Shown in pieces: positions 10,724 through 22,214 of a stretch of DNA of 64,000 nt. Within the stretch, counting starts at the first letter, position 1. The number at the start of each line of letters is the position of its first letter. The position numbers were made by a program, and so were the translations under genes. Location: assembly GCF_003369915.1 (NCBI RefSeq), contig NW_022881625.1:7130001-7194000 (forward strand), given 5' to 3'. This DNA is from Drosophila miranda. Its lineage: Eukaryota; Arthropoda; Insecta; Diptera; Drosophilidae. The notes under the pieces are model-generated. The model was not told where the DNA came from. It saw nothing but the letters and a program-made list of their open reading frames with translations, and ran no database searches.

Positions 10724-13700
10724 GACATGTGCTTCTCGAAGGACTCCGAAATCACCAATAAGTCGTCGAGATAAATGAAAATCTCATTTCGCAAAGATGG
10801 TGGATAACTTTATCCATTCAGTTTGGACATGGTCTGTGGGCATTGCATAAACCAAACGACATCACCGTGAATTGATATAGCGGCCTCCCAGGCACAGCAA
10901 AAGCCGTCTTCTCCCGAGCCCTTGGAGTAGCGGAATCTGCCAGTAAGCATCTTTAAGATCGATGCTTGAAATGAACTGCGCTTTTGGAAGTCTACTTAAA
11001 TGCCATCAATTAGGGCATAGGGTAAGCATTTTTGACTGTTACTCTCCGTTAACTTTCCGGCTATCAAGGCAAAGGCGAACCTTACCTGGCTTACGAACAA
11101 TTACTACAGGGGAAGACCACGGGCTATCTGATTCTTCAATCACCCCAAGGCCTAACATTCGGTCCAACTCTTCGTATATACATTTTTCGACTGCAGGCGA
11201 CACTGCGTAGTGGCGTTTGTTTTATGGGCCGAGTCTCGGAAATTTCTATGTCATGTGTAAGCCAGTTTGTCTTTGCTAATCCTTTTTCGGCAAACGAAGG
11301 GAACATACTATCGCTACTAGTTCCTTCTGCTGTAATTCCGACAAAGGTATTTGCATCGGTTTGTCAAAGTTTATAGCCGCCAAACTGTTTGTTATTCGCT
11401 TTGCTCATTAAGAAGAACGGCAGTAGATTAAAGCTTCTCCAAAAGTCTATTCCTAGATATAACTCCTGCGATAACGATGGTACAAGATAAAGGCATATTC
11501 GTTTGGAATTTCCACGAAAGCAAATGAGTGTGGAGATCCTACCTAGAATAACTTGCTTTTTCCCATCTGCGGTTCGCACGGCTGACTTCATCGGCTTGAC
11601 CTCAGGGTTTGTTCGAGATAACTCTTCTGCAAATTTACCCCAAGGCGCCTGTGTCCATTAATCCACTTATCGTCTTGCCAAACAGAGTGACATTGGCGTA
11701 GGGTCGTAGGTCAGTGATATTACTAATAACAGAGGCTAATAATGCTATGCGCGCATTTTTACTCTGCGTGCGGAACAGCTTCCTACGCTTACGGTCTCGA
11801 GTTTTGCTAGGCGCAGGGGTCGTTTCCTGATCGTCGTCCTGTACTGGTATCATAGTGGTCGTTATCATGTCAGGAGGTAGGGGGAGTGAGCTTGACGTAG
11901 CCCCGGTTACTCCGTATTCGTTGCCTTCGACACTAACTTGCGTGCACTCGATATCGGTGCACGAGCCAACTCGTTTTTTTGACGAGCTACATTTTCGGCA
12001 CGATGGTTTATATGTGTCCCGCTTACCACATCCATAACAGAATACTTTACGCTCTGCTTCGCACTCTTGATATCGGTGGCCTTGTTTATTGCAATTCCAG
12101 CAAGAAAGCGTCATCGCGTCGATATCAAAAGCGTCAGCTTCTTCCGAATCGGCTTCTGCCAGACCTTCTGTCTGGATGGACATTTCGTTCACCTGATTGC
12201 GAGGAACAAATCGTCGAGTAGCCGGGATTGGCTTAGCAGTATTTTCGATGAACCTTTCACGCTTGCGGACCACTTGTCGCAACTGCACACTGTTCGGTAT
12301 GGGCACATATAAAATCTCATGTTGTATCTCATTGAGCAGATTTGCTCGCAACACCTCTAACAAGACTGCTCGGTCATCGGCTGCACGAGCTTGTCTGCAA
12401 GCGCCACTATGGCCTCATAAAAACTGTCAAACGGTTCGTTGACTTTCTGCTTCCTCTGGGTGATCGCGGTTCTGATTTCTAAATCTGTTCTGCCGTCCGA
12501 AAACTGCGATCTCAGAGCAATACAGAGATCAATCCAGCGCACTCTTGGTACGCTTTCATGATACCTCCAGTACCATTCACCCGCGCTTCCTTCGAACAGG
12601 TTGCTCGCGTAGCGAGATAACAATTCAAAATTGCTATCTAATGTCTGGCTGGTCAGAGCTTCGACGCGATACAAAAAATCATCTATTGACATAGAGGAGC
12701 GCCCTGAGAACCTCAACTTCCAGTTCTCGATTATCTGGCTAATCCGATCCGCGCGCAACTGATGTGATTGCTGCGACTCGGGTGGAGCTGACAAGTTAGT
12801 CGGTCGCTCGGACGCTGAGTTTGGCAATGCTGCGTTTTCCCTGGCGGATAACCTAAAGAGTTGCTCAAAGGATTGATTTGACCTAACGGGAGAGGACTGC
12901 CTATGGGCTGGGTGTACCCTTTCCGTTGGAACTGGAGCTGCATTCTGGAGCGACAATCTTTGAAACCCCGCTTCAATCGCGTTAGCTAGCATTTGAGTGT
13001 GCTGTGCTAGTGCGGCTGTCACTGCGTCCGCAATGGTCTGTTGCAAGATACCATCCGTGGCTGGCAGACCCGTTCGAGCTGCTGAAGCTGACACCACTGC
13101 TGCCGCAGAATTTGGCGGTTGGCCTCTAGGACGATCTGGAGCGGCCATTGGACCGGACACACTAGGCCCTTCGGGGGTTGGCTTACACTTCGGACCCCAC
13201 TCTGCATATTGGCTGCGGATAATTGGTTTTGCTGTGATTTAAGTGTTTTCGAACGGGATCTGGTCACTGCAACTGCCCCTGTTTGGTTGCCTGGGGCTTG
13301 AGCTGCTTCTAGTTCTTCTGCCAAATTAAGGGTCGATTTGCTCAGCGCAGTTCTGCACACTGGACAGACTTTCTTATTTCCTGAACGAGCACTAAAGCAG
13401 GTGTGATGGAAATAATGGTTACAGCTGGTAGATAATAGTTGGCCTGGGTATTCGACTTCTTGCGTGCATACACAGCAAACGGTTTCGCTCTCTTTTGGCT
13501 GAATCCTATAATCCGGGCTTCGGTCTACCGGCATTGTAAAGTTATCCTATATATTAACTAGCTTTAAGCACGTTCCTATAAATCTAGTTCAGACAAATAT
13601 TAACAAAAAAAACAATAATAACGGGGAAAGCAAAAAAAAACGATCTTTGATAGAGAGATTTTGGGGAAACCATGCAACCCTTTCCCTCCGAAAGGTTGCC

Positions 13701-14718
13701 AATAACTATGAGGCGCGGTAGAGCGAAAAAGGGGGAAATAAAGAAAAGGTATCTTCGGCAATCGTGACCCAAGTAGTAGCTCTAGGCCACTTCCTGTCTG
13801 CGGCGAACGCCTAAACATAGGGACGGACGACGTTCTTGCCCCCGTGCCCATACCAGGATCACGACGGTGTTCGCCAGCAGCCCATCGAGGAAACATTACC
13901 GAAGCGGTTACGCGGAGTTTGTAATAGTCTCTGCGTGCTACGACCTATACCTTTTCCGCAGCCATTATCGGTCCGGGCCGGAAGCGTAGCACGAAGAAAC
14001 GCACCAGCACCAGGGGTACCACGTTCGGCCGGCGATAACCTGCTGTATAAATCGGCGCACGAATAGACCAATCACTAGAAAGTAGAGAGAGAAACAAAAG
14101 ACGGAGGCACCCTAATAACCCCGATTCGAGTTGAGCGGCAACAAAAAATAATTTTGATTCTTTTAGCTGACTCCGGCGACAACTGAACCAAAGCTACCCA
14201 AGGTACCTGTCAATTTCCAAGGGATACGGGCGAATGTATTCACTAATATGCTTCTGTATAGCGGCAGGGCGTAGATTTACTCCACTTATAACCCTGTGTC
14301 CAGCCAACTTCCACATACCAGTGAATCCATCTAGATTTCACTGCTATGGCATATACTGCTCGGCAATAAAGCTATGGTGAAGCTATTATCGATTCCAGAG
14401 CAGCTTACCATCGAACAAGGGTTATGGATCATACTCCGATGCGGGCTAAACGTTATCGGAAACTAATAAGCATCCACCATCACAGGATCCAATTCCAGGA
14501 CAAAAGGAAGGCTTTAAGGAAGGTGGGGGGTGGGAAACAGGGAACAAAAGTCTTAAGCCAGTGCATCACTATGCACTGCTCGCAGGTGTTATGGACTTTC
14601 TCAACAATTTTTCTGCTTCGGGTCAAGTTTGGCTGGGGTCACACACAACCATATAAGTTAATGTAACTCCGCTTTGTAACGTTTACAATTACGTCAACCC
14701 TGACCTTCAGGCCTTTCG
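10724..14718 (-). mobile_element. Partial internal region of Ty3/gypsy element, copy A
   Basis: From the gap to 14718 the sequence matches 19406-23394 of the complete copy to the right. It covers the 5' part of reverse transcriptase (10724 to about 11310), protease, gag (11635-13534) and the leader. Copy A has many more one-base indels: the RT part has no long frame and gag is split over three frames. The gag-pro slippery run has seven A's instead of six, which fuses gag and protease in one frame. A tRNA-Lys(CUU)-type primer site lies at 14719-14736. Either it is a real second internal region sharing the LTR at 14737-17292, made by LTR-LTR recombination, or a contig join next to the gap. Confidence 0.85.
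11635..13534 (-). pseudogene. gag: gag (RING-H2 type) of copy A, frameshifted
   Basis: Three overlapping minus frames (13534-13019, 13160-12357, 12363-11635) together cover the same Gag as the intact 541-residue protein at 20589-22214. The RING-H2 cysteines and histidines at the N-terminus and the zinc knuckles near the C-terminus are preserved. Breaks lie near 13165 (two extra bases) and near 12361 (two bases short of the intact copy). The last fragment runs on through the gag-pro junction up to the protease D-T-G-A motif, because of the extra A in the slippery run. Confidence 0.85.
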
Positions 14719-14736
14719 GCCCCACGTTGGGCGCCA
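14719..14736 (-). promoter_or_regulatory. Primer binding site, tRNA-Lys(CUU)
   Basis: The plus strand reads GCCCCACGTTGGGCGCCA, which is the 3' end of Drosophila tRNA-Lys(CUU) including CCA. The minus-strand element RNA is thus complementary over 18 bases. It abuts the LTR, as expected for a minus-strand primer site. In the complete copy the same site (about 23398-23412) lacks three C's, leaving 15 matching bases. Confidence 0.9.
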
Positions 14737-17292
14737 AATAAAATAATTATTACTGTAACGAGTAACGAAGAGAATCTTCGCACGATGAAGCTGGTGGTCG
14801 GCTAACTGAAAGGAGTACGCGCTCGCTTCCACGGCTGATCTCTGGTCGGAAATGGGGATGGGTTCTTTGGGGTAACCCTCCAGTTAGGTTGCTTCGCTCC
14901 TGCTGGTATTATTTTATTAAAATTCGCGTACTCTTTTTGGGAATGGAGGGGGACAGACAAGGAAAGGATCGTTAGGGGTACGGAAAGTATAGTGGGGCAA
15001 TGATAGTGCAGAGAAGGAGTAGGGATCTACCACCGCGGCGGACATCTCTGTTTTGCTGGCACGGAGTCGCGCCACGCCCACCCTACCATGATCCTGAAAG
15101 AGCCAAGAATAATATCAGGATCCCTGGAGTGTCCGGTATTGGTCATCCTATTTCGCTCACGAGCGGCATGGTTCCCCCAAATGCGGTGACGTCTAGCACA
15201 TATTCATCTTAACAATCATTTTATTAGAAACTATATTCAGATACTATATTCATGTTACAAGAAAAAAGAAACACTATCCGAGAACTCCAAGACAAGGCTA
15301 AATGGACAAAAGGAGGAACGAAAAGCGTCACAAGAGATATAGCTATTATTACTAGGGAATATTTAGATAAATAAATACGATAAGTGTAAATAGTTATAAG
15401 TGCATATACGATATTTTATAGTGCGATATAAACTAATGATTTTTCCTTAAATAGAAAGATAATACTATAGCGCAATATAGGTACACATGTCCCAGCACAT
15501 CGGCTTCAGGGAGTAGTTGGACATACTATTCGTTTCACCAAGCGTATTGTAAAGGCAGAAGGCCAATCAGCTGTGACTACTTTAAAAGTGTGAGGTCAAC
15601 GACCGACAAACAGCTCTAGCAAAAAAGAACGAAGCTTTTGCCACGCTCGCGGAATTTTGGGAGGCAATAAAATGTAATGTTGTTGGTATATTATAAAGCT
15701 CACTCAGTTTTTGTTTGTGTTCCCGCGGCGAAAGATCTTTCGTAGCTGGGCGTGTGGCTGTGTGTGGGTGCATTAAACTTTTACCTGCAAACCAAAAACA
15801 AAATCGTACAGCGCGTGCTGCATGGCATAAGCTCGCGGAGGGGACCCGGCCGAGCGGACGCTTTTAAGCTCAAACTTTTAAGCTTTTATCAAATGCATTT
15901 TCAAACTTTCCATGTGTTGGTGGGTTTTTTTTTCTGTTTTTTTTTTACTGTCTACAATTAACACTAAGTATATCCAACTACACAAAAACAGACATATCAA
16001 CGGACTGCGAGGTTCAAGGGAATGCGAGTCACGGTGGGATCTTACTGGCCTCAGTGGCTTTCGGTGGGCGGTGTATACATATGTATGTGAGCACATCTCT
16101 TACAGATTTCATTCAGCCTACATAATGACACTAACGTGCACATAAGACAAACGCTGGCCTCCACTGCACTTTAAATAAATGTTTGGAACAGCTAGGCCGA
16201 ATCACGAGAAGAACAAGAGAGGCGATACCACTAGGGGTCGCCGGGAGGTTATGTACACACGTGGTGCACTATTTTTTCCCGCCCGGTAGGAACATTTAAG
16301 CGGCTTCGGTCCTACGCTGACTGCAAGCACCGGTTTCCGTTTCTTGGCCCGGTTTTGAATGCGAAACGGTTACGCCGATTCGCCGCACTAAGCCCGTTCA
16401 GACGGCTGTCCTCGTCTCGTGCAGCCAAAGTTCACTGCCCGCGACTTGGTGGATCAGCTGGTTCGTAGTGCGGGGGCTTAAAGCTCGGGCTGCAGCTTTT
16501 GGATAATTCCCAAACTAAGTGCCGATTCTAATGTGGAATTTGAAAATACTGATCAGGCTACTTTTTCTAACAGTTACTCCATGCACATATTTACCCGGTT
16601 GGAACTGGCACTGCGAAAATAGGGGGATGGGGTTAAGGTGCTAATTCCTTCTTTCTCCAGGTGTTTTTTTTTTTTTGTGTTGGGGCTGCTCACCTCCAAG
16701 CGGAAAGTTTTCGATTAGAGCCCAATCTGCTTTCTTGGGTTCTTTTTTCCCGATCGAGTGCACTTTGGTTTCACACCACGGTTATTTACGGCGGTTTAAT
16801 TTTATTTTTATTATTTTTTTTTCTCACCGCGCAACTGAATGCTTGTACGGCCACGAGGAGAAAGAAAGACTTGGGCGGATCTACTGACCAACAAAAATTT
16901 TGTTTTCCGGATCTGCCTTTGCACGATCCTTCGCCATTCACCTTGAATGGTTATGGACATGGTGGGGAGATTTTTGTTCGTTTTTAAGCATATTCTTAAT
17001 GTCAACCCTAGATGGCGCTAGCCCTCACACGACCAGGAACATTTAACATGTAACACCACAACAAGAAATTAAGCCAACCTAACTATACACTAACTATGGG
17101 GACTAAACGTAATAATTAATAAGTATCTCGGTGAGGTGTGATATATACTTGTATAAATAATATAATATATATAAATATATTTATATATATATTATGTACA
17201 TAAATATATAAATTGTACAAATACCATCGGGCATACTTTCAGGCGAAGAACACAAATATGCTTTCCTATCCGCCCGACAAGCGACCTCTACA
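14737..17292 (-). repeat. LTR (3' LTR of the complete gypsy element), 2.56 kb
   Basis: Matches 23413-25971. The minus-strand start is TGTAGAGGTCGC, just after a G-rich polypurine tract (rc of AATCCCCCCGGCC, 17293-17305). The end lies next to the primer site of copy A; it reads about ...TAATTATTT and does not end in CA. The first bases after the primer site may be a short spacer, so the inner edge is uncertain by about four bases. At 2.56 kb it is long for a Drosophila LTR. It holds a (TA)-rich block at 17140-17215 and a TAGATGGCGCTA motif at 17009-17020. No coding frame is convincing. Confidence 0.9.
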
Positions 17293-17382
17293 AATCCCCC
17301 CGGCCAAGATCACACTTTGGTGTTAATCACATCAAAGGGTGATAGACGCTTGGAGGAAAACCGTTAACCTGTATTAGGATGG

Positions 17383-19988
17383 TCACTGCTTTATGTCTTT
17401 AGCGTGGTATTTTCCGATAAGTCTACCTTGGGGATCTTCCAACTCGTAATAACTGTGACCAAGCCTACGTTTTATTCTAGCTTTTACAAAAGTAGGAGCT
17501 AGTTTTGCGCTGAAACCTTTAACGAAATTGCTCTGCTGAAAGTTGCGTCTGTAGACCTCCTGGCCAACTTTGAACGCCACTTCACGACTTCGAAGGTTGT
17601 ACTGCTGTTCGTTTCGTTGGTGTTGTTTTTGTATTGTTCGTTGGGCTGTTTTTCGAATCACATCAAACGAATCTTCCCGACCAAAACTCACGGTACGATC
17701 TTCTAAAACCTGCAAATTTCGTAAGAGCTGATGGTGTCTCCATTGGTGATCATGTGCTGTCCAAATGCAACCCGATAGGGGCTGTCGTTTAGGGCTGAAT
17801 GCAGACTAGATCGTAAGGCACAACTAATAGAACTAAGCTGCTCATCCCAATTAGTTTGATCTGGCTTGATGTAAGCTTTAATGGCGGCAATAACGGATCT
17901 GTTAACGCGTTCCGATGCGTTGGCTTGAGGTGCGTACACAGCCGTATAAAAATGCTGCACATTGTACTTTTTCAACAGCGAATTGAAGTGATGGGACTTA
18001 AATTGTACTCCATTGTCGGACACAACCACTTCGGGTACCCCGAAGCAATGGAATAGGTCCTCTTCCATGAATCGAGTTATCGCCTCCGCTGTAAATTTCT
18101 TTACGGGTTTTAAAAACGGATATTTTGAAAGATGGTCCAAAACAACGAAGATACCGATATTTCCGGATTTGCTTCGTGGATACGGACCCAGGAAATCCAC
18201 AAACAACTTCTGAAACACTCGTTGAGTTTCCTTCACTGGAGCTAATGGGGGTCGTAACGAACGATTCGGGTACTTGGTGCACTTGCAGACCGAACAGCTG
18301 TTTATGAACGCTCTCACATCGGCTACTAAACTTGGCCAATAATAATAACGTCGAACTCTCTCCAACGTTTTATTAATGCCGCTATGAGCTGCTAGCGACT
18401 GTTCGTGACTCTGTTTTAGTACATCGGACACCAGCTCCGTTGGAACCCACAGCTTCCAACACAGGTCGTCAGCGATCTGATCAGCAGCCGCGTGTTCTGC
18501 TCGCCGATATATGAGATTATCGATCACCTTAATGTCTGGCATCTGTGTCTGGTTGCCTTTAATTTTTCGAATTAGTTCCAAATATTCTGCCGACTTGAAG
18601 CAATCAGACTGCAGGTCTACCAATCCATCGCAGCTGAATGCCGATAGATCTTCGGTGTGCACCCGCGACAGAGCATCTGGGACAACATTTTGGCTACCTT
18701 TGCGGTGGAAAATTTTGAAGTTGAACCCCTGCAATTTGAGAGCCCATCTTGCCAATCTAGAACTTAGGTCCGATTGTGACATTAGCCACTTCAATGATGC
18801 ATGGTCGGTATGGATGGAGAACTCGTGTCCTTCCACATAAGCTCGAAACTTCTTCACACACATTATGGCTGCCAAACACTCTTTCTCCGTGACTGAATAG
18901 TTTCGCTGACACTGATTCAGCTTGCGAGACATGAATGCGATTGGGATGTCATTACCATCGCAATCCGTTTGCATTAACACGCCGCCAACTCCGGTGTGGC
19001 TGGCATCGCAATGAATGGCAAATGGAATGGTAAAGTCGGGGCTATGTAGGACTGGTGCCTCGCACATTTGGTCTTTTAAACTTTCAAACGCCCTTTGCGC
19101 TTCGTTGGTCCATACAAACGATCGACGTTGCTTTAGTGTATCTGATATTGGGGCAGCAATTCCGGCATAGATTTTAATAAATTTATGGTACCATCCAGTG
19201 GCTCCCAAAAATCGTCGCACTTGCTTCACCGATCGTGGCACTGGAAACTCCCGAATAGCAGCAACTTTTTCGGGATCCGTTTGTATCATCCCATACCCTA
19301 TCACGTGGCCCAGGTATTTCACTTCCTTCAGGCAAAATTTGCTCTTCTCTACGTTTATCGTCAGTCCAGCTTGAGACAGTCGGTCGGCCAGCGCTTTCAA
19401 CACGGACATGTGCTTCTCGAAGGACTCCGAAATCACCAATAAGTCGTCGAGATAAATGAAAATCTCATTTCGCAAAGATGGTGGGATAACTTTATCCATC
19501 AGTTTGGACATGGTCTGTGGGGCATTGCATAAACCAAACGACATCACCGTGAATTGATATAGCGGCCTCCCAGGCACAGCAAAAGCCGTCTTCTCCCGAG
19601 CCCTTGGAGTAAGCGGAATCTGCCAGTAAGCATCTTTAAGATCGATGCTTGAAATGAACTGCGCTTTTGGAAGTCTACTTAAAATGCCATCAATTAGGGG
19701 CATAGGGTAAGCATTTTTGACTGTTACTCCGTTAACTTTCCGGCTATCAAGGCAAAGGCGAACCTTACCTGGCTTACGAACAATTACTACAGGGGAAGAC
19801 CACGGGCTATCTGATTCTTCAATCACCCCAAGGCCTAACATTCGGTCCCTCTCTTCGTATATACATTTTTCGACTGCAGGCGACACTGCGTAGTGGCGTT
19901 GTTTTATGGGCCGAGTCTCGGAAATTTCTATGTCATGTGTAAGCCAGTTTGTCTTTGCTAATCCTTTTTCGGCAAACGAAGGGAACAT
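17383..19988 (-). CDS. pol: pol: reverse transcriptase, RNase H, integrase (gypsy)
   Basis: Two overlapping frames (19988-17703, 761 residues, then 17715-17383, 110 residues) encode the polymerase. RT has 'IYLDDLLVIS' with the catalytic Y-L-D-D. RNase H has 'HCDASHTGVGG', the E of 'TEKECLA' and 'IHTDHASLKW'. Integrase has an HHCC zinc finger (H-x4-H, then 'SCSVCKC'), and D, D, E residues in 'FVDFLGPY', 'VVSDNGVQF' and 'NASERVNR'. The last 110 residues are the integrase C-terminus, with a chromatin-binding-type beta module ('VGQEVYRRNF', 'GRLIGKYHAKDIKQ'). One shift near 17705 separates the pieces and another near 19987 separates RT from protease. All catalytic residues are present, so the breaks look recent or are sequence errors. 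Confidence 0.92.
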
Positions 19989-20550
19989 ACTATCGCTACT
20001 AGTTCCTTCTGCTGTAATTCCGACAAAGGTATTTGCATCGGGTTGTCAAAGTTTATAGCCGCCAAACTGTTGTTATTCGCTTTGCTCATTAAGAAGAACG
20101 GCAGTAGATTAAAGCTTCTCCAAAAGTATATTCCTAGATATAACTCCTGCGATAACGATGGTACAAGATAAAGGCATATTCGTTTGGAATTTACACGAAA
20201 GCAAATGAGGGTGGAGATCCTACCTAGAATAACTTGCTTTTTCCCATCTGCGGTTCGCACGGCTGACTTCATCGGCTTGACCTCAGGGGTTGTTCGAGAT
20301 AACTCTTCTGCAAATTTACCCCCAAGGCGCCTGTGTCCATTAATCCACTTATCGTCTTGCCAAACAGAGTGACATTGGCGTAGGGTCGTAGGTCAGTGAT
20401 ATTACTAATAACAGAGGCTAATAATGCTATGCGCGCATTTTTACTCTGCGTGCGGAACAGCTTCCTACGCTTACGGTCTCGAGTTTTGCTAGGCGCAGGG
20501 GTCGTTTCCTGATCGTCGTCCTGTACTGGTATCATAGTGGTCGTTATCAT
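19958..20550 (-). pseudogene. Retropepsin-like protease segment, frame broken
   Basis: The segment carries the aspartic protease motif 'GLMDTGAL' and, further on, 'QELYLGIYFWRSF', which fits the C-terminal flap of a retropepsin. Its two pieces (20550-20269 and 20272-19958) are in different frames. The shift lies in a G/C homopolymer at about 20320 whose length also differs in copy A (five versus four), so a homopolymer error or slippage is likely. It sits between gag and RT, as in all Ty3/gypsy elements. Confidence 0.75.
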
Positions 20551-20588
20551 GTCAGGAGGTAGGGGGAGTGAGCTTGACGTAGCCCCGG

Positions 20589-22214
20589 TTACTCCGTATT
20601 CGTTGCCTTCGACACTAACTTGCGTGCACTCGATATCGGTGCACGAGCCAACTCGTTTTTTGACGAGCTACATTTTCGGCACGATGGTTTATATGTGTCC
20701 CGCTTACCACATCCATAACAGAATACTTTACGCTCTGCTTCGCACTCTTGATATCGGTGGCCTTGTTTATTGCAATTCCAGCAAGAAAGCGTCATCGCGT
20801 CGATATCAAAAGCGTCAGCTTCTTCCGAATCGGCTTCTGCCAGACCTTCTGTCTGGATGGACATTTCGTTCACCTGATTGCGAGGAACAAATCGTCGAGT
20901 AGCCGGGATTGGCTTAGCAGTATTTTCGATGAACCTTTCACGCTTGCGGACCACTTGTCGCAACTGCACACTGTTCGGTATGGGCACATATAAAATCTCA
21001 TGTTGTATCTCATTGAGCAGATTTGCTCGCAACACCTCTAACAAGGACTGCTCGGTCATCGGCTGCACGAGCTTGTCTGCAAGCGCCACTATGGCCTCAT
21101 AAAAACTGTCAAACGGTTCGTTGACTTTCTGCTTCCTCTGGGTGATCGCGGTTCTGATTTCTAAATCTGTTCTGCCGTCCGAAAACTGCGATCTCAGAGC
21201 AATACAGAGATCAATCCAGCGCACTCTTGGTACGCTTTCATGATACCTCCAGTACCATTCACCCGCGCTTCCTTCGAACAGGTTGCTCGCGTAGCGAGAT
21301 AACAATTCAAAATTGCTATCTAATGTCTGGCTGGTCAGAGCTTCGACGCGATACAAAAAATCATCTATTGACATAGAGGAGCGCCCTGAGAACCTCAACT
21401 TCCAGTTCTCGATTATCTGGCTAATCCGATCCGCGCGCAACTGATGTGATTGCTGCGACTCGGGTGGGGCTGACAAGTTAGTCGGTCGCTCGGACGCTGA
21501 GTTTGGCAATGCTGCGTTTTCCCTGGCGGATAACCTAAAGAGTTGCTCAAAGGATTGATTTGACCTAACGGGAGAGGACTGCCTATGGGCTGGGTGTACC
21601 CTTTCCGTTGGAACTGGAGCTGCATTCTGGAGCGACAATCTTTGAAACCCCGCTTCAATCGCGTTAGCTAGCATTTGAGTGTGCTGTGCTAGTGCGGCTG
21701 TCACTGCGTCCGCAATGGTCTGTTGCAAGATACCATCCGTGGCTGGCAGACCCGTTCGAGCTGCTGAAGCTGACCCCACTGCTGCCGCAGAATTTGGCGG
21801 TTGGCCTCTAGGACGATCTGGAGCGGCCATTGGACCGGACACACTAGGCCCTTCGGGTTGGCTTACACTTCGGACCCCAATCTGCATATTGGCTGCGGAT
21901 AATTGGTTTTGCTGTGATTTAAGTGTTTTCGAACGGGATCTGGTCACTGCAACTGCCCCTGTTTGGTTGCCTGGGGCTTGAGCTGCTTCTAGTTCTTCTG
22001 CCAAATTAAGGGTCGATTTGCTCAGCGCAGTTCTGCACACTGGACAGACTTTCTTATTTCCTGAACGTGCACTAAAGCAGGTGTGATGGAAATAATGGTT
22101 ACAGCTGGTTGCTAATAGTTGGCCTGGGTATTCGACTTCTTGCGTGCATACACAGCAAACGGTTTCGCTCTCTTTTGGCTGAATCCTATAATCCGGGCTT
22201 CGGTCTACCGGCAT
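20589..22214 (-). CDS. gag: gag with N-terminal RING-H2 finger (541 residues)
   Basis: Structural protein of the virus-like particle. Residues 20-60 form a full RING-H2 pattern: C20-x2-C23-x14-C38-x-H40-x2-H43-x2-C46-x10-C57-x2-C60. This is the fold of many E3 ubiquitin ligases and is not a usual part of Ty3/gypsy Gag. A proline/serine/alanine-rich linker follows (about 75-270). Next is a capsid-like helical region (about 280-420, 'IIENWKLRFSGRSSMSIDDF', 'AGEWYWRYHE'). Near 475 is a CCHC knuckle (C-W-N-C-x4-H-x4-C), followed by a second, atypical Cys cluster ('CYGCGKRDTYKPSC'). The frame ends about 30 residues past a slippery A-AAA-AAC. The start is the first ATG, eleven codons before the first conserved acidic residue of the finger. 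It may act as a ligase, but that is inference. Confidence 0.9.
   Translation of the reverse strand: MPVDRSPDYRIQPKESETVCCVCTQEVEYPGQLLATSCNHYFHHTCFSARSGNKKVCPVCRTALSKSTLNLAEELEAAQAPGNQTGAVAVTRSRSKTLKSQQNQLSAANMQIGVRSVSQPEGPSVSGPMAAPDRPRGQPPNSAAAVGSASAARTGLPATDGILQQTIADAVTAALAQHTQMLANAIEAGFQRLSLQNAAPVPTERVHPAHRQSSPVRSNQSFEQLFRLSARENAALPNSASERPTNLSAPPESQQSHQLRADRISQIIENWKLRFSGRSSMSIDDFLYRVEALTSQTLDSNFELLSRYASNLFEGSAGEWYWRYHESVPRVRWIDLCIALRSQFSDGRTDLEIRTAITQRKQKVNEPFDSFYEAIVALADKLVQPMTEQSLLEVLRANLLNEIQHEILYVPIPNSVQLRQVVRKRERFIENTAKPIPATRRFVPRNQVNEMSIQTEGLAEADSEEADAFDIDAMTLSCWNCNKQGHRYQECEAERKVFCYGCGKRDTYKPSCRKCSSSKNELARAPISSARKLVSKATNTE
20655..20661 (-). promoter_or_regulatory. Probable -1 ribosomal frameshift site, A-AAA-AAC
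   Basis: On the minus strand the gag frame reads TCA-AAA-AAC, so the heptamer A-AAA-AAC sits exactly in the slippery phase X-XXY-YYZ. A -1 slip moves the ribosome into the frame that encodes the linker and the protease D-T-G-A motif. In copy A a seventh A does the same job by mutation and shows the same downstream reading. A downstream pseudoknot was not modelled. Confidence 0.7.

Noticed and set aside
14719-14736. tRNA-Lys gene fragment
   Set aside because: Only the last 18 bases including the untemplated CCA are present, next to an LTR; it is a primer binding site.
15500-17000. Open frames inside the 2.56-kb LTR as extra genes
   Set aside because: They are short, cross T-rich runs, and differ by indels between the two LTRs.
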